Shown in pieces: positions 11,962 to 23,223 of a stretch of 64,000 nt of DNA (position 1 is the first letter of the stretch; every line of letters starts with the position of its first letter). This stretch comes from Vicia villosa (Eukaryota > Streptophyta > Magnoliopsida > Fabales > Fabaceae): assembly GCF_029867415.1 (NCBI RefSeq), contig NW_026705002.1, forward strand, positions 310,001 to 374,000, given 5' to 3'. Below the pieces are notes generated by a model that was given only the letters and a program-made list of their open reading frames with translations, made no database searches and had not been told where the DNA came from. The translations under genes and the position numbers were made by a program.

Positions 11962-13346
11962 CTAATTTTGCTTGATTGTCGGGTCTATCAACAATCATTC
12001 TTTATTAAATGAATACTTATTACACCTCTGATCTTATTTTAATTTGTTGTGCTAATAAAAACCACAATTACATTAGTGTTTTAAGAGAGCATCTTTCTAG
12101 CTCTAAAGTGAATATTTATAAAAAAAGTTTAATATTTTAATTACTTTGGATTCATCAGGGAGCATCTTGGTAGATCCAAAGCAATTATCGTATTTAATTT
12201 TTTTTCTATAAATCTTTAATTTAGAGCTACTAAGTTTAATGTGGGTTTCATTAATATAACAAATGAAGACAAGATTAAATGTGTTATAAGTAACCATTGA
12301 AAAAAGGAAGGATGGTTGATGATCCAACAAACTAACCAAGTTGGGCTAAAGTCCAAGGCAGGGACAAAAAAGCTTAGGTAGATGCAAACATGATCCATGC
12401 CAATGAAAATAAAATTACTTTATAATATATAATAAAATATTATATAAACAAATGGTAATTTTCCATTATTTAACTTTTCAGTATTACTGTTATTTTTTTA
12501 CAAAGTCAAACAATAATTTTATTATACTTGCTTTTGTTGATTAAGGCTTTTGTAAACTTATTTTTATACAACTGAAAATTTTCTATACAGGCCATTGATA
12601 TTTTCTTAAATCTTGATAAATCGTTATGCGTTAAAAACAAATCAATAAATAAGATAACCACTAATTAATAAGTGTACTCTTTAAAATCAACATGATATCC
12701 ATTTATTATCAATCAATGGTAAACCATAATCATCTACCTATTAAAGAGAGTAACATGTTAGTGTTTAAACTTCGTATTATTTATTTGAACATTTTGCTTA
12801 AACATTTTTCTTGCACAGTACATTATGATTACAAGTCTCATTCACAATATTGAAACAAGCCGAAGATATATGTCCGAAGTTGGGACATCTAATAGTGTTA
12901 GGCAACTAAATTAAATTATAACCTATATGAATGACAAATTCACAGTAAGTCTAATTCTAATTTAGTCTAGTTCAATTTTCTACACGTGAGAATGTCTTTT
13001 TTTTATGAGAATGAAATGAATAATCACTGATTATTAAATTAAATATAAATGGTTGAGATTAAATAATCACTCTCATATAATTATTCATTGAATCATTAAT
13101 AAATATAATGGTCAATAATTATTTCTTTCATTCTCATATAAATTGTATAGGGTTATAAATATTTTCTATTAATTTTAACGCAATCTCCAAAATTCATTTC
13201 CACATTTCTAGCCTAATTTCTATCCTATTAGATTTCATCTATATAAACCATGAGAGAGTTTGGAAATAATCCAGTATACATTTGATAAATAAAAAGTTCA
13301 AAAGAACATTAAAATACACAAAAAGTGGAAGCACGTAATGTAGTAC

Positions 13347-13604
13347 CTATGTTTGAGTCATCCTCCACAATTGAATCACCACCATCTTCTAATAACGAAT
13401 GTGCAATATATGTTCCTATCTGCAACAAATCAAGAAAGACATGATTTGAGTACTAATTAATGAAATTGAAGCTTACCCTTAAAAATCAAAATGATATAAA
13501 ATGTGTTAAAACAATAAAACACAGCCATGTTAATAACACCTTGTAGAATGATCAAGAACCTCAAGCGTGGTAAGGATCAGAGGCACTCCATCTTCGAACC
13601 TCAC
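13347..13604 (-). pseudogene. Pair of exon-like segments of an unrecognised gene, copy 1 (block R)
   Basis: Two minus-strand segments are separated by an intron-like gap. The first (13541-13604) reads VRFEDGVPLILTTLEVLDHS and then TR, followed by GTGTTA. The second (13347-13419, 73 nt) is bounded by a TTGCAG acceptor and an ATAG|GTACT donor. It reads IGTYIAHSLLEDGG and then DSIVEDDSN. Copies occur at 14556-14813, 50154-50411 and 56313-56569, with more degenerate traces at 13843-13900 and 54900-54952. Conserved splice-like borders and frames suggest dispersed fragments of one multi-exon minus-strand gene. I do not recognise the protein. This copy shows no frame lesion. Confidence 0.45.
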
Positions 13605-13842
13605 ATTCATTATAGTACCACTGATAAAATAAATATGTCCAATGGCACCATTACCTGTATGTTTATCAGTATCAATGACAAAACATTTTTAAGAGAAAAA
13701 GTTATTATATGTAAAACGGGAAGCTAATTAGGTCAAAAAATGAATCAAGAGCTTAGAAGCAATACAATATATAATCGATATAGAAAAAGTTCAAAAGAAC
13801 ATTAAAATACACAAAAATTGGAAACAAACAAATTAGTACCTA

Positions 13843-13900
13843 TGTACGAGTCCTCCCCCACACTTGAATCACCATCATCTTCTAATAAGGAGAAAGGTTT
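13843..13900 (-). pseudogene. Degenerate copy of the block-R second exon
   Basis: The minus strand reads SLLEDDGDSSVGEDSYI before the same ATAG|GTACT donor-like end seen at 13347. The 5' third of the exon is replaced by unrelated sequence. It lies about 500 bp from the better copy and shows that the block-R segment was duplicated locally. Confidence 0.35.
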
Positions 13901-14555
13901 AACATCATAAAATGTAAAGAATATGCAATATGTTAACCAAAAATAGGACCCTAGATAACAATTACCAAATAACACCACCACCCTGAACTAAATGTTGAGC
14001 AACATCCAACACAAGCCATGTATATATATAGAAAGAGATTATGAAGTATAGTTTCTTGCGTGTGAAAATAACTTTGACAAAGTTTTCTGTTCAACAAAAT
14101 GACATATTTACTCTCAACCATAAGCTATGGCTAGTCTTACTTATTTATCTCCACGCAAAAAGGAAGAGATTTCTCCAATCCGTAGGAATTTTCTACTTAA
14201 AATTTTGAATTCTATAATATTATAAGTATAATTATATTTTAGTTTAAAAAATTAAAAAGTTTCAAAAACACATAAATTTAAACATTTCTTTGATTTATAA
14301 TACTTTTAAATGATAATCATTGACCATTATATTAAATATAGATGGTGGAGATTAAATAAACATTCTCATATAATTATTCATTAAATTATTAATTAATAAA
14401 TCTAATGGTCAATAATTATTCCTTTCATCCTCATATAAATTGTTTAGCATTATAAATCATGAAAGAGTTTGGAAATAATACAGTATACATTTGATAAACA
14501 AAATGTTCAAAAGAACATTAAAATACATAAAAATTAAAAGCAAGCAATGTAGTAC

Positions 14556-14813
14556 CTACGTTTGAGTCATACTCCACAATTGAATCACCACCATGTTTTA
14601 ATAACGAATGTACACTATATGTTCCTATCTACAACAAATCAAGAAAGACATGATTTGAGTACTAATTAATGAAATTGAAGCTTACCCTTAAAAATCAAAA
14701 TGATATAAAATGTGTTAAAACAATAAAACACAACCATGTTAATAACATCTTGTAGAATGAGCTAGAACCTCAAGCGTGGTAAGGAAGGGAGGCACTCCAT
14801 CTTCGAATCTCAC
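14556..14813 (-). pseudogene. Pair of exon-like segments, copy 2 (block R)
   Basis: This has the same arrangement as 13347-13604. The first segment (about 14750-14813) keeps the VRFEDGVP...TTLEVL frame. The second (14556-14628, 73 nt) keeps both splice-like borders and the length, with several replacements (A to V, ED to KH, D to Y). No stop appears in this frame. It lies immediately before block Q of U2. Unrecognised. Confidence 0.4.
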
Positions 14814-15658
14814 ACTCATTATAGCACCAATGATCAAACAAATATGGCACCATTACTTGTATGTTCATCAGTATCAAAGACAAAACATTTTTGAGAGAAA
14901 GAGTTGTTAGTTGAGTGATTGGATGGAGAAAGAAAGTTATTATATGTAAAATGGGAAGCTATTTGTGGGTGTGATTAATTTTTTTTGACAAATATAGGTT
15001 TGATTAGTTTGCTACACGCGAATATGGCGTTTTGAACCTATTGACTTTGACACAGTTTTATGTGCAACCACATTTACATTCTCCTCACTCTGGCTAATTT
15101 TCACTTATTTATCTCCATGCAAAAGGGAGAAATTTTCTACAATCCCTAAATTTTTTTACTTAAAACTCTTTTTTATTTTTATTTTTATTTTCATTAGGCT
15201 ATTATTTTATTTAAATTGAATTCTAGAATATTATAAGTATAATTATATTTTTGTTTTAAAAAAGTTTTAAATAGGTCTCATAAAAAATTTATTTAAACAT
15301 TCTTTTCTAAAATACTTTTAAATGGTAAAATTTCAAAAATATTTAAGTAAATACTACTTTATTAAATTCTCATAAAAAATTGTTTAAACTCTTCTCGTAA
15401 AAATATATAATTTCTATCTTTGTAAAATTTCAATATTACTCTTTTAAGAATTACTTTTAAAATATAAAATGAAAATTAAGGTTTTTTAAAATTAATAACA
15501 AACTGGTTTGGGTTTACGGCTTTACCGGTAAGATTATTTATGATAATATCTTTAATGTTGAGCTGATGACACTATATTATAATTTGAGTATGTCTTCAAA
15601 ACTTGACATAAAAGATCTGAAGTGTTAATCTTGCATCAACTCTCCTTTCAAGTTTATC

Positions 15659-16063
15659 TCAAAGTCTGTAATGTTTAGCATAACTATATCGTGGTATATT
15701 AACATGTAATTTCTTCTCCCCTATCACCACATTATCCAAACGCCTCGCAAGCAGCCGCCCATCAACCACCTTCACAAATCTGGAGAAGCCAAATCGTTTA
15801 CCAAATTTGTTTCTTCTAAGCGAAATTGCCACCTCAATCACATTCCCTATACACCCGAATAAAACGAACAAATCCTTTGCACTTGTAACTTCTGGAAATT
15901 CTAAAACATAATAGAAAGTCACCTGCTTGGGTTGAAGAGGCAAATTGTGTTTCCAGCCACCCAACGGAAAATAATCCCACCTCTACTTCTCCACCCCTGG
16001 CTGCCAAAATTGGGTGACTTTCCTCCAACCATTCTCCTGCAAAACATACCTCCGATCTCTCAT
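15659..16063 (-). pseudogene. RRM-domain ORF fragment, copy 2 (nonsense)
   Basis: This is the U2 copy of the RRM frame. Starting from the shared ATG at 16063, the frame meets TAG at the position of a Gln codon in the copies at 4804 and 57411, near 15995. Downstream, the RRM core is intact to the end, with an RNP1-like KRFGFSRF and the terminal HVNIPRY motif. Differences from the open copy are scattered and include several replacements, consistent with decay. Confidence 0.6.
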
Positions 16064-17256
16064 ACTATGATAAAATAAGAAGAAACCCTCACCCCTTGAA
16101 GAAGGAGATTTGAGCGAAAATCCAAGAAAACCCTACAAATACAAACAGAGAAGATCGAACAAGGCCCAGCGAAAACCCCCGAGCTACAAGAAGACCGCGC
16201 TGAGAACAACAACCGCCGAAACCTAAAAGCCCTAAATCGATATCAGACAGTACCTTCTAAACAAGGTCCATGGGCCCTAAAGCCAGGAGTTTAAACCGAA
16301 ATTGAGAAAGTGCACGATATCTTTCTAGGAGCTCTTCAAGTTCCACCGAGAAAACACAGACACTCGCGCGGCAGATCACCGGAAGTCTACCGGGAGACGC
16401 CCTTCTAAAATCGCATTGTACGGAGTACTATACTATTTGCTAAAAAAAATTTCATATCCCCAATATTAGTTAATTCTAAAAATCATAAATTATCACCCAT
16501 CAAAGAATTAAAAAATCTAAATTATTTTGATGCTTAGTGTCATGTTTTTTGTGAATCAATTGTAAATTGGTGCAAACCTCTATTTTTTCATGAAATACAA
16601 TATATGCATTGTTTATAAATGTTGACTTGAATTATAGACATGTGATAACCTTTTCATAAATTAGTTGGGCAGTTTTTGTTTGGTTTTGTTACAAATTTAG
16701 GTTTTTCCACAACCTAACAAGTTGAAACAATAGCTACCATATATTACGGAGAGATTCCTCAAATGTTTGGTAGATATTCTCTTTGCCATAAGTTTGAATC
16801 CCTTTTGAGGTGCTTCAGCTCCCCAATCTTCAAATTTTCTCACATTTCCTACTTCTAAAATCTCTAATACCTTTTTCTTGTGCTTCCTATTTAATCGGAA
16901 CGGTGATGGTTAGCTAGTAATATGGTTTTTCCATCCCCGATTTCTCCATCCCCACTTTTCTCATCATTAACAATTTAGGGAAGTTGCTTGCATTTTTGTG
17001 TGATCATTGACACAAGAATGTTTCTCAGTTTATCCCTTTCACTAGAACCCTATCTATCATCTACATCTTTTTTGTGGATCTACGTGTTGCAAGTATAATC
17101 AACAATTTATCCAAGATGGAAAAACTTATGGATTGCAAGATACAAGTCAATTAGTAACTATTAAGTTTTGATGATGATATGGTATTTGTAACGCCCCATT
17201 TTTATCGTATTTATTTTTATAATTAAAAATCTATGATAATTAAAAATATGTGATAG

Positions 17257-17265
17257 TTAAAAATA
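17257..17265. other. Empty MULE target site
   Basis: The single TTAAAAATA sits between the same flanks (GTGATAG on the left, TGGTCTTTATATT on the right) that border the MULE in U1 and U5. It is the pre-insertion allele among paralogues. It fixes the exact ends of the element and the 9-bp duplication. Confidence 0.9.
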
Positions 17266-18185
17266 TGGTCTTTATATTTAAAAAATTAAAAATAATAACT
17301 AAAATATAAATTAGTGTCAGCCTGTCATAAAACTAAAATAAATTAAAATGAGCGCCAAACAAAAAAATAAGTGGGAAACTAAAAAAGTAAATAATATAAA
17401 TAATAATTAATTGAATGTAGCGTCGGTTGGGCTGACACTAAAACAAAAATATAAATCAAAATACGTTTAATTCCAAACGAAAAAAAAAAAGGGAAAATAA
17501 GTAAATTAATAAATAATTCAGAAAACTAAACGTTTAAAAATTAGCGTCGGCCCAGCCGACACTTTGATTCAAAAAATAATAAAATTTATATCAAAATTCA
17601 GTCAATTTAAACTTAGCGGCGGTGTCATCGTGTCTAGTTGCTCAAGAAAAATAATAATAAAACGAGCACCATATAGCGTCGGAGTCGAATAGTAGAGCAT
17701 TGTATGTTACAACGTTTATTTTAATAAAGTTATAATTAAGTTCAACGAAGTGGAAATATGTGGAATCAAAGATGCACTATGCAAAAATGGTTCAGTGAAG
17801 TCTTCTATTCTGTTGCTTATCACATTGATAAAGAAAGAAATAAAGAAAATGTGATCACTTTCAAATTGGTGGCTTGTGATGGGGTTTAATGGAGATTTTA
17901 AATTTAAGTAAAAAGAGGAAAAATCAAGAGATTTTGGAATTATCGCATAATGATGAATCTATTTTTAAATGATGATAATGAATATATATTACTAGTACTT
18001 TTTTCAAAAAATAGATAACATAAAATCTATTTAATAAAATTTACACATGTAACAAAAATTATTTAATAAAATTGTTTTTCCTTAATATTGTGTTATCATT
18101 AAGATCAAATTAAAAATCATTGTTCATTAACCCTATTTCAGTTCAATAATGAATATTGTGGAAGATTGTACGCCGATCTATGAAA

Positions 18186-21100
18186 AACATTTTCTTCATA
18201 CCTGAAGGAATAAAGTAGACTGTCGCATTTTCTTCATACTTGAAGGAATAAAATAGATTGTTGTGTTTTCTTAATACATCTTATTTGGTTATGCATTCAA
18301 AATTTCACATCACATTTTCGTTGAATTACCTCTTAATATGAAAACTTGGAAGTGGATAATCTCTTTTACATAAGTTCTCCCGAATCTTATATCATAGCCT
18401 TATTTTTCCTTTATAAGAAAGGGTGGAGTTCTCGTATTAAGAATATGGTCTTAAAATATATTACTAGAATTATTTGAGTTTTGTAAATGTAGAAACAAAG
18501 TGAAGTTCAGAAATTATGGGTCAAATATTCATCATTCTATAAATTCCATAAAATGTGTTATTTCATTATCTGTTGATCACTTCAAGTCGCTTGATCTCCT
18601 AGAACAACAACTTTTTGTTGTTTTTCATAGACTAAATGAGATTTTTTGTGTGGTTTTGTTGTTAATTTAAACCTTTCAACAATATTATCTGTTGAAACTT
18701 TATCTTCCAATTACTTCAATAGAGACAACTTAACATTAACGTTTTAAGCCCAAACTATCTAGTATCCCATCCTTGCGTCATGCTTTTTTTTTTAGATTAT
18801 GCGGGTGTGGGCATTAGTATAAGTTTTTACAATTTTAAACTTCAATAACTTTAATTTAAAGTCATGTTACATATAATATCGAACTCTCCCTCTTTTTTCT
18901 ATTAATTATTATTTTACATATATATTTGTTAGATTTTGGATATCTAGCTCTTTTTTCTTCCTCTTATTATTTTAAATTATTTTTGACTTATAAATAATAT
19001 TTCTTTTTAAAATTTAAAAAATTCTTGCAATAATTATTAGATCTCAAAAATATATATTAAATAAAACTAAGATTATTTCTTTTTAAATTAGGATTGAATT
19101 TAAAATGAAAAAATAGAAAAAAATGATTCACTGTTATTCAAAATAAGTAAATATATATTAAATAAAACTAAAGTTTTCTTTCATAGAATTCAAAATTCTA
19201 TGTATTTTAAATGATTCAATAGAAATTCATTTATTTTTAAATTTCTTTTGTTTGGATTGTGTCGTAAAATGATTCATTATTAAATTTCTAAGGTCATATT
19301 CATAATTTTTTTAAACTTTTGGGCCAAATTTAAAATATATAAAATAGGGACAAATTTACATTTTTTTGAAAATTTGAGGTGACTAATTTGTAAAATATGA
19401 TTATTATTAAGGATTTATTTGTAATTTTTGAAAAAATTTAGACGAATTTGAAATTTTTATAAAATAGGAGGACCGTCTTGAAAAATTTTAAAAATTATTA
19501 ATCAAGAATTTAGTTCATATTATAAAGAGTGGATGAGCAATTTAAAATTCTTTACTTACTAGTGTCATTTGAAATTCATTATATTTAACATGAATAAAAT
19601 ACTGCATAAATTTATATCATTTTATTAATTCTCCATATTTTAATCCAAACAATAAATTTTGATCTAGTCATTTTAAATTCCTTTAAAAAAATTACTTTTC
19701 CAAACTAAAATGCGTCATCGAAACCCCTCTATTAAGTTAATGTTAAAATTTAGTTGAAAATATAGTAGATTTTGATACATTCAAATAACGACACTTTGGT
19801 TGAATAATCTTTTGGGGATATCACAAAACCACGTCCTTTACTTAGCTTTATATCCACATTGTTATGTTTATTCCTATATCTACAATACAAAGCGATATAA
19901 ATATAAACGATTAATCACTTAAAACAAAAGTTGAAATCACAAAGAAAATTCAATTCACCAATTACCACATGGAATTCTTAGAGGTGAATTGGTTCAGAAT
20001 ACAACAGTTAAATATTTACTTCAATTTTGGACAATTTTCACTATGGCTTCAATACAATACAATTTCATCGGTGAAATTCAACTCCTTGTAGTATATGAGG
20101 GAGAAAACTCAATTTCATTGAAAACTTGAGAGAATACTTCATGCAATGCAACATACAGGGAACATTGGGAACATATAGGAGGATATTTGGATGGTCTAGA
20201 ATTAGTTGCACCCATACTAAACCAAGAAGAACGCCATTATTACCTTTGAGGATCTTACAATATTTTTGGTTCACATACTCTTTCCTACTATCAAAAATAC
20301 ACTCTTAATTTAATTGTCAAATTATGTTGGAATAATATGATAAGGAATTAAAGACACTCAAAACACTTGAGACTTGTCTTTCATGAGAAATTGTAGTGTA
20401 ATTGGAACGCAATCATCAATTAATAAATGAAACATAATACTTTGACACAAAACTAATACACATAAATAACACCAATAAACTTACAATAATCACAAGGTTT
20501 CTTGCGCGTCACAATTTTGTTTCAAATAAACTTACAGTAATAGACAAATATCTTTTCACCAATAAGATCAACCTCGCTACATGTACTATTTATACATCCC
20601 TTCAGACATGCACCGAAATATGTTGAATGACTAAATAGAACGACTCTAAGATATGGAGTACATTGCAAAATTGGACTACTATTTTTTTTCTGTAGGCAAG
20701 ATTTCATTGATAAAAGAGATCTTAAATAGAACGACTCTATAAATTAATTTAATTTTTCAGCTGCATTGTCCATGTTGTCATCAGTCTGTGCTATGTTATC
20801 CCTTCCTTGGGCATTATCCTAATTTTGCTTGATTGTCGGGTCTATCAACAATCATTCTTTAGTAAATGAATACTTATTACACCTCTGATCTTATTTTAAT
20901 TTGTTGTGCTAAAAAAACCACAATTATATTAGTGTTTTAAGAGAGCATCTTTTTAGCTCTAAAGTGAATATCTATAAAAAAAGTTTAATATTTTAATTAC
21001 TTTGGAATCATCAGAGAGCATCTTGGTAGATCCGAAGCAATTATCATATTTAATTTTTTTTTCTATAAATCTTTAATTTAGAGCTACTAAGTTTAATGTG

Positions 21101-21478
21101 GGTTTCATTAATATAACAAATGAAGACAAGATTAAATGTGTTATAAGTAACCATTGAAAAAAGGAAGGATGGTTGATGATTCAACAAACTAACCAAGTTG
21201 GGCTAAAGTCCAAGGCAGGGACAAAAAAGCTTAGGTAGATGCAAACATGATCCATGCCAATAAAAATAAAATTACTTTATAGTATATAATAAAAGATTAT
21301 ATAAACAAATGGTAATTTTCCAGTATTTAATTTTTACGAAAAGAAAAACATGATCTCGATAAAGTGACACCATAAAAGAAAACAATTTTTGACTTTTGAT
21401 GGAAAATGGTCAGTATTACTGTTAATTTTTTACAAATTCAAAAAATAATTTTATTATACTTGCTTTTGTTGATTAAGG
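18186..21478. repeat. Array unit U3, block P (interrupted at 21478)
   Basis: Block P is colinear with 8571 onwards up to the motif TGATTAAGG at 21478. There the sequence changes abruptly to the middle of an E1 LTR. The copy carries the same 750-bp deletion with filler (near 20715) as U1 and U4. The last roughly 495 bp of this block (from about 20983) occur again at 42071-42560 on the far side of the transposon complex. No intact gene is seen. Confidence 0.85.
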
Positions 21479-22195
21479 ATTACAACAGTAATGTAGTGAG
21501 GTTGAAGATGAAGTTTCTGAGCTTTGAGTTGAACAGCGTTTCAGCAAGTTAATATTCACACAAATTGTTAAGAATTGGTAACCTTGCTTCTCATCAGAAC
21601 TTCATTTATATAGGCGTTTGAGAAGATGACCGTTGGGAGCATTTAATGCTTTGCGTATTCCGTACAGCATAGCATTTAATGTTTCACTGTTTTGTCAACT
21701 ACCTCGAGCCTTGCTTTTGCTGTGACTACTGACATTGCCTTTAATAGCTTCTAACGTTCCTTTTGTCAGTCAGCGTAGCCTGCCATCTAGTACTTGATTC
21801 TGATTTGTTCTTTGTAAATACTACGTTGAAAATCATCAGAGTACAAACAGCTTGGTGCAGAGCATCTTCTGATCTTCTGATCTTGATATGCTTCTGAGCG
21901 TGATTCCATGACTTCAGTGCTTCTGCTTCTGAACTCAAGTTCTTCTGATGCTTCTAATAGACCATGTTCTGATTCTGCATGACCATCTTCTGATGTCTTG
22001 CCAGACCATGTGCTGAAGTTGCATACTGAACCTTCTGAGTCAAAGCTTCTTAGCGCTGATTTGTGCATACTCTTTATATATTTCCTGAAAAGGAAATTGC
22101 ATAGTATTAGAGTACCACATTATCTTGAGCAAAATTCATATACATTGTTATCATCAAAACTAAGATTATTGATCAGAACAATTCTTGTTCTAACA
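21479..22195 (-). mobile_element. E1 3' LTR, truncated
   Basis: This matches 38868-39584 at a constant offset of 17389, so no indels separate the two. About 440 bp of the LTR (its U5 side) is missing at the join with block P at 21478. The end next to the polypurine tract is intact (...TTCTAACA on the plus strand). A TATA box on the minus strand (TATATAAA, 21605-21612) is present. Confidence 0.88.
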
Positions 22196-23223
22196 ATCTC
22201 CCCCTTTTTGATGATGACAAAAACATATATAAATGATATGAATTTGCAATCAGAATAACAGACGGCAAAAGACAATTACACAGTTATAGCATAAGCATAT
22301 AAACATAATGTGAATGTGTCTCCCCCTGAGATTAACAATCTCCCCCTGAGATGAATAATCTCCCCCTGAAATTAATACTAGAAGAATTTTATAAATAAAA
22401 GACTTCCCTGAGTATTTCAGTAGAGACGTTCACATATGCTTGAACTTCAGAACATTCACTGCTTCTGATTTCTGCTTCCATAGGACAGCTTCAGAACATT
22501 GAATTTCTTTAGATCCTCAGAACATTCACAGCTTCTGATTCCTGCTTCCATCGGACAGCTTCAGAGCTTGAATTTCTTCTTACATCACTTCATGCTAGAT
22601 TGTATCAGAACATTGTTGAATGTACCAGAGCATCATCAGAGCATCTCTACATCCTGAAATGTTACAGAACAAAACTAAACGACAAAAGTCAGCATGAATG
22701 AATCAGAACATAAAATATGTTTCAGAACATATAATATGTATCAGAGCCATATAAGCCATATAAAATGTATCAAAACAAATAGACATAATGTTTCAGATCA
22801 TATTCTATCATCAAAATATCTGAACATTCTTCCTTCTTGCTACTGATTCTGAAACTTCATAGCACTCAGCTTGCTTCAAGAATCCAAGAGCATATTCCTT
22901 TTACAGAATTTGCGATTCCTCATGATTTTGCTTCTAATGTTGAGCTTTCAATCCTGCAAAACAACTTAGAAACATATGAAGCTTGCAGCTTCTGTTAGTA
23001 ATGTGGGGGCTTTCTTCCCGGCAACTGCTAATATAAATCAAATCATTTATCACTATTTCTCCCCCTTTTTGTCATAACATCAAAAAGAATGTAAAAGATT
23101 CAGATGTAAGCACAGGACAAAAGAAAGAAAAACAAATGATCATTGATAAAACAAGCAGAAGTACAAGAGTTATGCAAAAAAACAGATGCAACAAACAAGC
23201 AGAAAACAACTAAGACACAAAGA
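22196..23223 (-). other. E1 3' non-coding region with multiple polypurine tracts
   Basis: On the minus strand a polypurine tract AAAAAGGGGGAGAT directly abuts the LTR (22196-22210). A second AAAAAGGGGGAGAAA lies at 23056-23070, just after the envelope-like ORF, and three CAGGGGGAGA-type tracts lie at about 22320-22372. Reiterated polypurine tracts are a known hallmark of Sireviruses. The rest is rich in TCAGAA/TTCTGA words and shows no ORF. Confidence 0.75.

Larger units (their letters stand above)
8571..18185. repeat. Array unit U2 (P-R-Q, most complete)
   Basis: P is 8571 to about 12480, R about 12480-14810, and Q about 14811-18185. P is closest to the block at 60741-64000, and both keep about 800 bp (11060-11880) that U1, U3 and U4 have lost. 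Within R, a fragment of the Q start (about 14040-14330) separates two R copies. Q retains about 405 bp (16672-17077) absent from U1 and U5, where a short AT filler sits instead. Q lacks the MULE and has lost about 355 bp after 17687. I see no intact gene. Exon-like segments and the RRM pseudogene are listed separately; 8571-11380, 11970-13340 and 16450-17250 hold only AT-rich repeat-unit sequence. Confidence 0.85.
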